From Rhodobacterales bacterium (GTDB lineage Bacteria; Pseudomonadota; Alphaproteobacteria; Rhodobacterales; Rhodobacteraceae): a stretch of DNA of 6,250 nt. Within the stretch, counting starts at the first letter, position 1. Each line of letters begins with the position of its first letter. Positions 1 through 5,869 of the stretch are shown one piece after another. The DNA lies in assembly GCA_025357355.1 (NCBI GenBank), contig JANXPK010000140.1, positions 1-6,250 of the forward strand, in the 5' to 3' direction. The translations under genes were made by a program, and so were the position numbers. Below the pieces are notes generated by a model. The model did no database searches and was not told the DNA's origin. It saw only the letters and a program-made list of their open reading frames with translations.

Positions 1-252
1 GACAGCAAGTATGGCGGTGGCGGGGCCGAGAATCTGGGCGACGGCTGGGGCGCCAATATCGGCGGCGATGTCAGCCGCAAGATGCATCTGCACGCCCGCA
101 TGCTCAGCGTCGAACACCCGATCACCAAGAAGATGATGACCTTCACCGCGCCCTTGCCCGACCACATGGCGCGAACCTGGGCGATGCTCGACTGGCACGA
201 AAAGGACGTGCCTGCCGATCCGTTCGGGGACCTGTCCATGGATACGAAGTGA
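1..252 (+). CDS. RluA/RluC-family 23S rRNA pseudouridine synthase, C-terminal fragment (5' truncated by window)
   Basis: The open frame enters from the left edge and ends at TGA 250-252, giving 83 visible residues. The fragment has the pattern of the C-terminal end of RluA-superfamily enzymes: a K-Y-G-G turn at residues 3-6, then LHAR (visible residues 31-34), an E-H-P turn (38-40), and an A-P-L-P-D-H block (51-56) followed by a Trp-containing helix. E. coli RluC ends with the same order (RYG, LHA, HP, AP). Enzymes of this family isomerise specific uridines of ribosomal RNA to pseudouridine in the cytoplasm. The catalytic Asp and any S4 RNA-binding domain would lie upstream, outside the window, so which uridine is modified cannot be decided. 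The stop codon overlaps the start of the next gene by 4 bases, implying co-transcription. The family assignment is good; the subfamily is open. Confidence 0.82.
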   Translation, partial: DSKYGGGGAENLGDGWGANIGGDVSRKMHLHARMLSVEHPITKKMMTFTAPLPDHMARTWAMLDWHEKDVPADPFGDLSMDTK

Positions 253-962
253 GCGCCTGGAAGCCCAAGCGCTTCTGGAAATCGGTGACAGTCGAGGCGT
301 GTGACGGCGGCTTTGCCATCAAGCTGGATGCGCGCGTGGCCAAGACGCCGGGCAAGCAGCCGCTGGTGGTGCCGACTGCGGCGATGGCGCAGGCCATTGC
401 CGCCGAATGGCAGGCGCAGCAGGGTCTGGTTCGTCCCGAGACCATGCCCTACACCCGCGCCGCCAATTCTGCGCTGGAAAAGGTCGCCCCGCAATTTGCC
501 GAGGTCGTAGGCCTGCTTGCCGCCTATGGCGAGACCGACCTGCTGTGCTACCGTGCCACCGGCCCTGCCGAACTGATCGCGCGTCAATCCGCCGCCTGGG
601 ACCCGCTCTTGGATTGGGCCGCGACGGCGCTGCAGGCGCCCCTTACATCCACCGCTGGCGTCATGCACGTCGCCCAGCCGCCGGCCTCGACCGCCCGTCT
701 GCATGCCCTGACCGCCGCCATGACCCCGTTCCAGATCGCGGCCTTTCATGATCTGGTGATGCTGTCGGGCTCGCTGGTGCTGGCCTTTGCCGTCACCCGC
801 GGCCGCCTTGACCCTGCCGAGGCCTGGACCATCAGCCGAATCGATGAAAGCTATCAGGCCGAGCTGTGGGGGCAGGACGAAGATGCTGCTGCCCTCACGG
901 AACACAAACGCCAGGCCTTTCACCAGGCCGCCGCTTTTTGGTCGGTCTCTTTGCCAAACTGA
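249..962 (+). CDS. ATP12-family F1F0-ATP synthase assembly chaperone
   Basis: This gene encodes 237 residues, about the usual length of bacterial ATP12 proteins. In the mitochondrial system ATP12 binds unassembled F1 alpha subunit and prevents its aggregation; a cytoplasmic role in ATP synthase assembly is inferred here. Family features in order: an FWK opening (residues 9-11), K-L-D-A-R and K-T-P-G-K segments (25-36), an A-A-E-W-Q-A-Q helix (51-57) with the conserved Glu-Trp, M-P-Y-T-R (66-70), a T-D-L-L-C-Y-R-A block (96-103), W-D-P-L-L-D-W (117-123), G-S-L-V-L (174-178), and a C-terminal D-E-S-Y-Q-A-E-L-W-G-Q-D-E-D signature (199-212). No signal peptide or membrane segment is seen. The start is GTG at 249, chosen because it gives the typical N-terminus and a GTGA overlap with the upstream stop. 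No strong Shine-Dalgarno precedes it, so expression probably relies on termination-reinitiation from the pseudouridine synthase gene. Confidence 0.93.
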   Translation: MSAWKPKRFWKSVTVEACDGGFAIKLDARVAKTPGKQPLVVPTAAMAQAIAAEWQAQQGLVRPETMPYTRAANSALEKVAPQFAEVVGLLAAYGETDLLCYRATGPAELIARQSAAWDPLLDWAATALQAPLTSTAGVMHVAQPPASTARLHALTAAMTPFQIAAFHDLVMLSGSLVLAFAVTRGRLDPAEAWTISRIDESYQAELWGQDEDAAALTEHKRQAFHQAAAFWSVSLPN

Positions 963-977
963 TCACTTCTTGTGCAG

Positions 978-997
978 TTTTGCCCAAATCGGCAAAG
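978..997. repeat. Inverted repeat downstream of the ATP12 gene
   Basis: TTTTGCC (978-984) is followed after six bases by GGCAAAG (991-997). This gives six Watson-Crick pairs plus one possible G-U pair with loop CAAATC. It starts 15 bases after the ATP12 stop. As RNA it could be a weak 3' end for the upstream transcript, but no T-run follows. As DNA it could equally be an operator for the transporter promoter, which lies just downstream. The symmetry is seen directly; the function is undetermined. Confidence 0.4.
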
Positions 998-1052
998 ATT
1001 CCTCCCGTTCTTCACCCTATTGAAGCCGGATGTCCGGGTCCGGAAACGGTTC

Positions 1053-1081
1053 TTGACGTAGGGCTGGCATAAGTCAAAACT
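1053..1081 (+). promoter_or_regulatory. Candidate sigma-70-type promoter for the transporter operon
   Basis: TTGACG at 1053-1058 is the best -35-like hexamer in the gap before bztA. Seventeen bases later comes a poor -10 match, AAAACT (1076-1081); TCAAAA (1074-1079) is an alternative at 15-base spacing. Transcription from here would produce a leader of roughly 80-90 bases containing both hairpins described below. Alphaproteobacterial promoters often have loose -10 elements, so the call rests mainly on the -35 hexamer and on location. Confidence 0.3.
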
Positions 1082-1110
1082 GTCTCCACTTTGGGGAAGC
1101 CCTAAGAGAG

Positions 1111-1128
1111 GGCCGGGACAACCCGGCT
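1111..1128 (+). promoter_or_regulatory. Leader hairpin 1 of bztA mRNA
   Basis: GCCGGG (1112-1117) pairs perfectly with CCCGGC (1122-1127) around an ACAA loop; G1111 and T1128 could add a G-U pair. An alternative 5-bp stem, GCCCT (1099-1103) with AGGGC (1109-1113), shares bases 1112-1113 and so cannot form at the same time. This leaves open a two-state leader. It lies 45 bases upstream of the bztA start. Pairing is seen directly; a regulatory role is inferred. Confidence 0.5.
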
Positions 1129-1135
1129 GACCAAA

Positions 1136-1151
1136 CCGCTTGCAAAAGCGG
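1136..1151 (+). promoter_or_regulatory. Leader hairpin 2 of bztA mRNA, GNRA-capped
   Basis: CCGCTT (1136-1141) pairs perfectly with AAGCGG (1146-1151) around GCAA, a GNRA-type tetraloop, which is an unusually stable or docking-competent RNA loop. Eight bases separate it from the first hairpin, and it ends 20 bases before the bztA ATG, immediately upstream of the GAGG ribosome binding site (1163-1166). The position suits protection of the mRNA 5' end or modulation of initiation rather than occlusion of the ribosome binding site, which remains outside the stem. Confidence 0.5.
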
Positions 1152-1171
1152 AGCAACAGGATGAGGTATCC

Positions 1172-2188
1172 ATGAAAAAATCTGTACTGTTCGGGACGCT
1201 TGCTGCCGCTGCCCTTTTGGCAGGTGCAGCCAGCGCCACGACGCTCGATGACGTCAAGGCCCGCGGCGTGCTGAACTGCGGTTCGAACACCGGTCTGACC
1301 GGCTTTGGCGCGCCAGATGCCAACGGCAACTATCAGGGCTTTGACGTCGATCTGTGCAAAGCCGTCGCCGCCGCCGTTCTGGGCGACCAGAGCAAGGTGA
1401 AATACATTCCCACCACTGGCGAGACCCGCTTTACCGCGCTCGCCTCGGGTGAAGTTGACCTTCTGGTCCGCAACTCGACCTGGACCTTCTCGCGCGATAC
1501 CGACCTCAAGTTCGATTTCGTCGCCGTGAACTACTATGACGGTCAGGGCTTCATGGTGAAGAAAACGCTCGGCGTGTCTTCGGCCAAGGAACTGGACGGC
1601 GCCACGATCTGCATTCAGACCGGCACCACGACCGAACTGAACCTGGCGGACTATTTCAAGTCCAACAATATCAAGTACACCCCGGTCACCGTTGCCGACG
1701 ACGCCGAAGCCCAGCGCCAGTTCCTGGCCGGGGCCTGCGACGCCTTCACCACCGACGCGTCGGGCCTTGCCGCCAGCCGCGCCACCCTGCCCAATCCCGG
1801 CGACTATATCATCCTGCCCGAGATCATCTCGAAAGAGCCGCTCGGCCCGGTCGTGCGCCATGGCGACAACCAGTGGGGCGATATCGTCCGCTGGACCTAC
1901 TTCGCGCTCGTTGCCGCCGAAGAAAAGGGCATCACCAAGGCCAATATCGAGGAAGTGGCCAAGTCCACCCAGGATCCGGAAGTCAAGCGCCTGCTCGGCC
2001 TTGAAGGCGATATGGGCAAGATGCTCGGTCTCGACAACGACTGGGCCAAGCGTGCCATCGCCGCCAACGGCAACTATGGCGAAATCTTCGAGGCCAATAT
2101 CGGTTCCAAGACCCCGATCGGTCTGGCCCGTGGCCTGAACGCGCTGTGGACCCAGGGCGGTCTGCAATATTCGCCGCCGTTCCGGTGA
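1172..2188 (+). CDS. bztA: Periplasmic amino-acid-binding protein of a BztABCD/AapJQMP-type ABC transporter
   Basis: This 338-residue protein is the solute receptor of the transporter, equivalent to BztA of Rhodobacter capsulatus and AapJ of Rhizobium. Those relatives bind glutamate, glutamine, aspartate and asparagine or a broader L-amino-acid range. A Sec signal peptide is visible: KK at 2-3, hydrophobic core 5-17, and an A-S-A cleavage site after residue 22. The mature protein opens with a LNCG segment and has the family 3 binding-protein signature G-F-D-V-D-L (56-61), followed by an R-N-S-T-W-T-F-S-R-D segment (100-109), Y-Y-D-G-Q-G-F (121-127) and G-T-T-T-E (151-155). By analogy with polar amino-acid receptors, R108 and D195 are candidates for contacting the ligand carboxylate and amino groups. 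Four cysteines (36, 62, 147, 189) could form disulfides. The ATG at 1172 has GAGG five bases upstream. The exact substrate range cannot be read from sequence. Confidence 0.95.
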   Translation: MKKSVLFGTLAAAALLAGAASATTLDDVKARGVLNCGSNTGLTGFGAPDANGNYQGFDVDLCKAVAAAVLGDQSKVKYIPTTGETRFTALASGEVDLLVRNSTWTFSRDTDLKFDFVAVNYYDGQGFMVKKTLGVSSAKELDGATICIQTGTTTELNLADYFKSNNIKYTPVTVADDAEAQRQFLAGACDAFTTDASGLAASRATLPNPGDYIILPEIISKEPLGPVVRHGDNQWGDIVRWTYFALVAAEEKGITKANIEEVAKSTQDPEVKRLLGLEGDMGKMLGLDNDWAKRAIAANGNYGEIFEANIGSKTPIGLARGLNALWTQGGLQYSPPFR

Positions 2189-2201
2189 TCTGATCCGACT
2201 G

Positions 2202-2227
2202 CGGGCGCGCCCTGACCGGCGCGCCCG
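2202..2227 (+). promoter_or_regulatory. Strong intercistronic hairpin after bztA (attenuator or 3'-end stabiliser)
   Basis: CGGGCGCGCC (2202-2211) pairs perfectly over 10 bases with GGCGCGCCCG (2218-2227), with loop CTGACC. It begins 13 bases after the bztA stop. All ten pairs are G-C. It is followed by TCTCAAATC rather than a T-run, so it is not a classic intrinsic terminator. A partial terminator, or a block to 3' exonuclease that stabilises the bztA portion of the message, fits the position and would raise binding-protein output over permease output. The mechanism is inferred. Confidence 0.6.
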
Positions 2228-2269
2228 TCTCAAATCTCGCAAGCGCATTGTGCAAACGTTGTCCGACTG

Positions 2270-2282
2270 GCCCCTTCGGGGC
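2270..2282 (+). promoter_or_regulatory. Small G-C hairpin in the bztA-bztB gap
   Basis: GCCCC (2270-2274) pairs with GGGGC (2278-2282) around TTC. The same bases can instead form a shorter stem closed on a C(UUCG)G tetraloop, one of the most stable RNA loops. It is the second of three hairpins between bztA and bztB. A structure this short carries limited weight by itself. Confidence 0.4.
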
Positions 2283-2288
2283 AGATAA

Positions 2289-2302
2289 CCGGCAAAAGCC
2301 GG
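2289..2302 (+). promoter_or_regulatory. Hairpin upstream of the bztB ribosome binding site
   Basis: CCGGC (2289-2293) pairs with GCCGG (2298-2302) around AAAA. It ends 24 bases before the bztB ATG and leaves the G-rich ribosome binding site (AGGGGG-like, 2316-2321) free. It resembles the second leader hairpin of bztA in place and sequence: both contain GCAAAAGC and sit just upstream of the Shine-Dalgarno. Confidence 0.4.
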
Positions 2303-2326
2303 ACGGGTCGAGGACAGGGGGAAAAG

Positions 2327-3589
2327 ATGGCGATGGCCGTTGAGACGCCGAAACAAGGGTTTCGGCTGGGAATGCTGCTCTATGACACGCGGTATCGCGC
2401 GGTCACGATTCAGGTGATCGTGCTGATCCTGTTCGTGCTGGTGCTGGGCTGGCTGGCCGACAACGTCCGCAGCAATCTGGCGCTCAAGGGCAAGGACATC
2501 GACTTCAGCTTCCTGTGGCGGCGTGCTGGCTATGACATCGACCAGCAGCTGATCCCCTACAACAACGACATGACCCATGGCCGTGCCGTCATCATCGGCC
2601 TTCTGAACACGCTTCTGGTCGCCTTTCTGGGCTGCATCCTGTCCACCATCCTCGGCGTCTTTCTGGGCGTGCTGCGGCTGTCCAAGAACTGGATCGTGTC
2701 GCGTCTGGTCGGTGTTTATGTCGAGATGTTCCGCAACGTGCCGCTCCTCCTGTGGATCATCCTGGTCTATGTGGTGTTTTCCGAGGTCATGCCGACCCCA
2801 CGCGATTTCAAACCCATCGCCGACGGCACCGCCAAGGCGCATATGTGGCTGTGGGATTCGGTCGCCGTGACCAATCGCGGCACCAATATCCCGCTGCCGC
2901 TTTTGGACCATCCGCTGCCACGCATCGAAACAAGCTTTCTGTCGCTCAACACCTCGGCCATCTTCGTCCTGATCCTGGTCGGACTGTCGATCTGGGTCAA
3001 CCGCGTGCTTCTGCGCCGCGCCAAGGTTGTGCAAGAGGCGACCGGTGTGCGGCCGGTGACCTGGTGGAAAAGCTTGGTTCTGCTGCTCTTGCCGACCGTC
3101 GCCGTTCTGATCCTGATGGGGTTTCATCTGGAATACCCGGTGTTCGAAGGCTTCAATTTTCATGGCGGCCTCAACGTCGCGCACGCTTTCACCTCGCTGA
3201 CCATCGCGCTGACCCTCTACTACGCTTCGGTCACCGCCGAAATCGTCCGCTCCGGCATTCAGGCCATTTCGCGCGGCCAGTCCGAGGCCGCGTTTGCCCT
3301 TGGCCTGCGCCCCGGCCGCACCTTGGCATTGATCATCCTGCCGCAGGCTTTGCGCGTCATCATCCCACCGATGATCTCGCAGTTCCTGTCCCTGACCAAG
3401 GACACCTCGCTGGGCATTGCCGTCAGCTATCTGGACCTGCGCGGCACCCTTGGCGGCATCACGCTGAACCAGACCGGACGAGAGCTTGAATGCATGCTCT
3501 TGATGATGCTGATCTATCTGTGCATCAGCCTGATCGTCTCGGCGATCATGAACGCCTACAACACCTCCGTCAAACTGAAGGAGCGTTGA
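2327..3589 (+). CDS. bztB: Amino-acid ABC transporter permease, BztB/AapQ type
   Basis: This 420-residue inner-membrane protein forms half of the amino-acid channel with the next gene product. Hydrophobic segments appear near residues 27-45, 87-117, 126-150, 210-226, 248-266, 284-307, 335-353 and 389-411; the core transport domain starts around 87. The R-N-V-P-L-L-L motif (136-142) matches the R-G-T-P-L-L helix of polar amino-acid permeases. The cytoplasmic EAA loop that docks the ATPase is intact: E320-A-A, G326, I337 and P339. About 135 residues of loop and extra helices lie between R-N-V-P (136) and the final core helices (from about 284). Long insertions here are characteristic of BztB/AapQ compared with ordinary 220-residue permeases. 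ATG 2327 follows a G-rich Shine-Dalgarno by five bases; ATG 2333 is an in-frame alternative two codons later. It ends one base before bztC. Confidence 0.93.
   Translation: MAMAVETPKQGFRLGMLLYDTRYRAVTIQVIVLILFVLVLGWLADNVRSNLALKGKDIDFSFLWRRAGYDIDQQLIPYNNDMTHGRAVIIGLLNTLLVAFLGCILSTILGVFLGVLRLSKNWIVSRLVGVYVEMFRNVPLLLWIILVYVVFSEVMPTPRDFKPIADGTAKAHMWLWDSVAVTNRGTNIPLPLLDHPLPRIETSFLSLNTSAIFVLILVGLSIWVNRVLLRRAKVVQEATGVRPVTWWKSLVLLLLPTVAVLILMGFHLEYPVFEGFNFHGGLNVAHAFTSLTIALTLYYASVTAEIVRSGIQAISRGQSEAAFALGLRPGRTLALIILPQALRVIIPPMISQFLSLTKDTSLGIAVSYLDLRGTLGGITLNQTGRELECMLLMMLIYLCISLIVSAIMNAYNTSVKLKER
3578..3583 (+). promoter_or_regulatory. bztC ribosome binding site inside the end of bztB
   Basis: AAGGAG sits seven bases before the bztC ATG at 3591 and lies within the last codons of bztB. 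Ribosomes finishing bztB would terminate almost on top of the bztC start, which fits coupled synthesis of the two permease subunits. It also fixes the bztC start choice. Confidence 0.75.
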
Positions 3590-3590
3590 G

Positions 3591-5030
3591 ATGTCCGACA
3601 CGTTCATCCGCACCGCCATGCTGCCGCCGCAGCTGCCGCCCGTCACCGAACGTGGCGCGGTCAAATGGGTCCGCGAGAACTTGTTCTCTTCCTGGTTGAA
3701 TGCCGGTCTGACGGTGCTCGGCGTGGCTGCGGTCACCTATCTGGTGTGGCTTTCGCTGCCTTGGCTGATCCACGGCGTGTGGAACGGCAATTCGCTGAAC
3801 GAATGCCGCGCCAGCATCGCCGCCAATTTCGGCCCTGACGCCGGCGGCGCGTGCTGGGCGATGATCCACGCCCGCTGGTATCAGTTCATCTATGGCTTTT
3901 ACCCGCCCGAGCTTTACTGGCGCCCGGTGTTGACCGCGGCGCTGATGTTCGTCGCCCTGACCCCGATCCTGTTTTCCGACAACCGCCGCGTGGCTGCGAT
4001 CATGCTGGCCGCTGTGGCCGTGCTGACCATCCTGGCGCTGGCATTGGTGCAGATGCCGGCGTGGCTGTTCGTGCTGTGCAGTCTGGGCATGACCGGCCTC
4101 TTCTACATCGGAACCGAGGCGCCGGGTCGCCTCATCTGGGTGTCGCTGCTGTATCCCTTCCTGACTTTCTGGCTGCTCTGGGGCGGATCGGTGTGGACCC
4201 CGATCATGGCGCTTGCCGGGTTCGTGCTGCTGGCGCAATGCTACAGCCTGCTCAACGCCCGGCTTGGTGTGGTCCTGGCTACGGCGATCGGCATCGTCGC
4301 GGCATGCCTGTGGTGGCTCCTGGTCGGCGGCATTGTCGCCGCCTCCGCGCAAGCCCTGCTGCCCTTTGGCCTGGTCCCCGTCGAATCCGACCGCTTCGGC
4401 GGCTTCCTTTTGTCCTTTGTCATCGGCGTCTCCTCCATCGCCATCTCGCTGCCCATCGGCATTCTTCTGGCCCTGGGTCGGCAGTCCAACATGTTCCTGA
4501 TCCACACCCTTTCGGTCGGCTTCATCGAATTCATCCGCGGCGTGCCCCTGATCACCATGCTCTTCACCGCCAGCCTGCTCTTGCAATACTTCCTGCCGCC
4601 GCAGGTGCAGTTCGACCTGATCCTGCGCGTGGTGATCCTCGTCACCTTCTTTTCCGCCGCCTATAATGCCGAGGTGATCCGGGGCGGTCTTGCCGCCCTG
4701 CCGCGCGGTCAGTTCGAGGCGGCCGACGCCCTTGGCCTTGACTACTGGCAGGCCCAGCGGCTGATCGTCATGCCGCAGGCGCTCAAGGTCTCGATCCCCG
4801 GCATCGTCTCGACCTTCATCGGTCTCTTCAAGGACACCACGCTGGTGACCTTCGTCGGCCTGCAAGAGCCCCTGCGCGGCATCACCACCATTGTGCGCGC
4901 CGACATCAACTGGAAGGGCATCTACTGGGAGCCCTACATCTTCGTCGGCGCCATCTTCTTTGCCGCCTGCTTCGGAATGTCCCGCTATTCGCTGTATCTC
5001 GAGCGCAAGCTCAAGACCGATCACCATTAA
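3591..5030 (+). CDS. bztC: Amino-acid ABC transporter permease, BztC/AapM type, with enlarged membrane region
   Basis: This 479-residue membrane protein is the second permease subunit, partner of BztB. The C-terminal core (about 268-470) is canonical: F-I-R-G-V-P-L (314-320) corresponds to the R-G-T-P-L helix, and the ATPase-docking EAA loop is complete with E376-A-A, G382, I392 and P395. A first helix lies near 38-58, followed by a loop holding two cysteines (72 and 88) and the segment Y-P-P-E-L-Y-W (104-110). Between 112 and 250 there are six hydrophobic stretches, near 112-128, 132-152, 155-173, 181-199, 202-220 and 225-250. From memory, AapM of Rhizobium is about 385 residues and BztC of Rhodobacter about 430, so this copy is longer, with the excess apparently in this stretch. 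The reading frame is continuous and codon use is unchanged, so a frameshift is unlikely. ATG 3591 has AAGGAG at a good distance. The next gene begins nine bases after the stop. Confidence 0.92.
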   Translation: MSDTFIRTAMLPPQLPPVTERGAVKWVRENLFSSWLNAGLTVLGVAAVTYLVWLSLPWLIHGVWNGNSLNECRASIAANFGPDAGGACWAMIHARWYQFIYGFYPPELYWRPVLTAALMFVALTPILFSDNRRVAAIMLAAVAVLTILALALVQMPAWLFVLCSLGMTGLFYIGTEAPGRLIWVSLLYPFLTFWLLWGGSVWTPIMALAGFVLLAQCYSLLNARLGVVLATAIGIVAACLWWLLVGGIVAASAQALLPFGLVPVESDRFGGFLLSFVIGVSSIAISLPIGILLALGRQSNMFLIHTLSVGFIEFIRGVPLITMLFTASLLLQYFLPPQVQFDLILRVVILVTFFSAAYNAEVIRGGLAALPRGQFEAADALGLDYWQAQRLIVMPQALKVSIPGIVSTFIGLFKDTTLVTFVGLQEPLRGITTIVRADINWKGIYWEPYIFVGAIFFAACFGMSRYSLYLERKLKTDHH

Positions 5031-5034
5031 GGAG
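5029..5034 (+). promoter_or_regulatory. bztD ribosome binding site overlapping the bztC stop codon
   Basis: AAGGAG uses the last two bases of the bztC TAA stop as its own first two and sits five bases before the bztD ATG at 5040. This strong site ties ATPase synthesis to permease translation and settles the bztD start. Confidence 0.75.
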
Positions 5035-5039
5035 CCGCC

Positions 5040-5807
5040 ATGGCCAACCCCGCCCCGCTGCCCGTCACCGACGAAATCGCCATCCAGATTACCGCGATGA
5101 ACAAGTGGTACGGCAGCTTCCACGTCCTGCGCGACATCAACATGACGGTGGCGCGCGGCGAGCGTATCGTCATCTGCGGCCCCTCGGGCTCCGGCAAGTC
5201 GACCCTGATCCGCTGCATCAACCGGCTTGAGGAACATCAGCAAGGTCAGATCATCGTCGATGGCACCGAACTGACCAGCGACCTCAAGAACATCGACAAG
5301 GTCCGCTCAGAGGTTGGCATGGTGTTTCAGCACTTCAACCTGTTCCCCCATCTGACCATCCTTGAAAACCTCACCCTCGCGCCGATCTGGGTCCGTAAGG
5401 TGCCAAGACGCGAGGCCGAGGAGACCGCGATGTATTTCCTCAACAAGGTCAAGATCCCCGAACAGGCGGCGAAATACCCCGGACAGTTGTCAGGCGGCCA
5501 GCAACAGCGCGTCGCCATCGCCCGCTCGCTGTGCATGCGCCCGCGCATCATGCTTTTCGACGAACCGACATCGGCTCTTGACCCCGAGATGATCAAAGAG
5601 GTTCTCGATACCATGATCGAACTGGCGCAAGATGGCATGACCATGCTGTGCGTCACCCATGAGATGGGCTTTGCCCAGGCCGTCGCCAATCGGGTGATCT
5701 TCATGGATCAGGGCCAGATCGTCGAACAGAACGAGCCGAAAGAATTCTTCAATCACCCCAAATCCGATCGCACCAAACTGTTCCTGTCGCAGATCCTGGG
5801 GCATTGA
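5040..5807 (+). CDS. bztD: Amino-acid ABC transporter ATP-binding subunit, BztD/AapP type
   Basis: This 255-residue cytoplasmic ATPase, of usual length for polar amino-acid importers, should act as a homodimer on the EAA loops of BztB and BztC and power uptake by ATP hydrolysis. All nucleotide-binding elements are intact: aromatic A-loop candidate Y24, Walker A G-P-S-G-S-G-K-S-T (47-55), Q-loop Q97, ABC signature L-S-G-G-Q-Q-Q-R (150-157), Walker B I-M-L-F-D-E-P-T (170-177) with catalytic E175, D-loop S-A-L-D (178-181) and switch His H207 in T-H-E-M. The signature with three glutamines and the G-S-F-H-V-L-R-D-I-N start are typical of GlnQ/AapP ATPases. There is no C-terminal regulatory domain. 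It is the last gene of the operon and is followed directly by a hairpin. Confidence 0.96.
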   Translation: MANPAPLPVTDEIAIQITAMNKWYGSFHVLRDINMTVARGERIVICGPSGSGKSTLIRCINRLEEHQQGQIIVDGTELTSDLKNIDKVRSEVGMVFQHFNLFPHLTILENLTLAPIWVRKVPRREAEETAMYFLNKVKIPEQAAKYPGQLSGGQQQRVAIARSLCMRPRIMLFDEPTSALDPEMIKEVLDTMIELAQDGMTMLCVTHEMGFAQAVANRVIFMDQGQIVEQNEPKEFFNHPKSDRTKLFLSQILGH

Positions 5808-5837
5808 AGGCAGGGTGAACAAACGCGCACCCTGCCT
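5808..5837. terminator. Hairpin terminator candidate between convergent bztD and the beta-barrel gene
   Basis: Ten bases starting right after the bztD stop (AGGCAGGGTG, 5808-5817) pair perfectly with CACCCTGCCT (5828-5837) around a 10-base loop. No run of T follows on the plus strand (CTGCCATTCC), and only a short T pair follows on the minus strand (TTCAATG). Placement in a convergent gap fits a shared bidirectional 3' end, perhaps Rho-assisted or acting as an exonuclease block. Confidence 0.6.
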
Positions 5838-5869
5838 CTGCCATTCCTTGACCAAGGGTGAGGGGGACC

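Noticed and set aside
1026..1043. Three CCGG tetramers (1026, 1034, 1040) as an operator or repeat
   Set aside because: The spacing is uneven (8 and 6 bases) and such tetramers are frequent at this base composition.
1030..1056. An eight-codon leader peptide (ATG 1030 to TGA 1054-1056) as an attenuation leader
   Set aside because: It has no clear ribosome binding site and no run of Glu, Gln, Asp or other regulatory codons. It overlaps the proposed -35 hexamer, so it would lie upstream of the transcript start.
1060..1081. CTGGCAT at 1064-1070 as a sigma-54 -24 element, attractive for a nitrogen-related transporter
   Set aside because: The required GC of the -12 element is absent at the correct spacing; the bases there are AA.
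2202..2240. The 10-bp G-C hairpin after bztA as a full intrinsic terminator that would make bztB a separate transcription unit
   Set aside because: No T-run follows, and no convincing promoter is seen in the remaining gap, so partial termination or mRNA protection is preferred.
920..3736. A 938-codon open frame on the minus strand running antisense to bztA, bztB and the start of bztC
   Set aside because: Long antisense frames are common opposite G+C-rich genes. Its translation is a low-complexity mix rich in Q, G, H, D and R with no recognisable domain, and it crosses two real genes and an intergenic gap with no coding signature of its own.
3570..5243. A 557-codon minus-strand open frame antisense to bztC and early bztD
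   Set aside because: It is the same kind of codon-usage shadow. Its residues mirror the complement of membrane-protein codons, and both plus-strand genes are certain.
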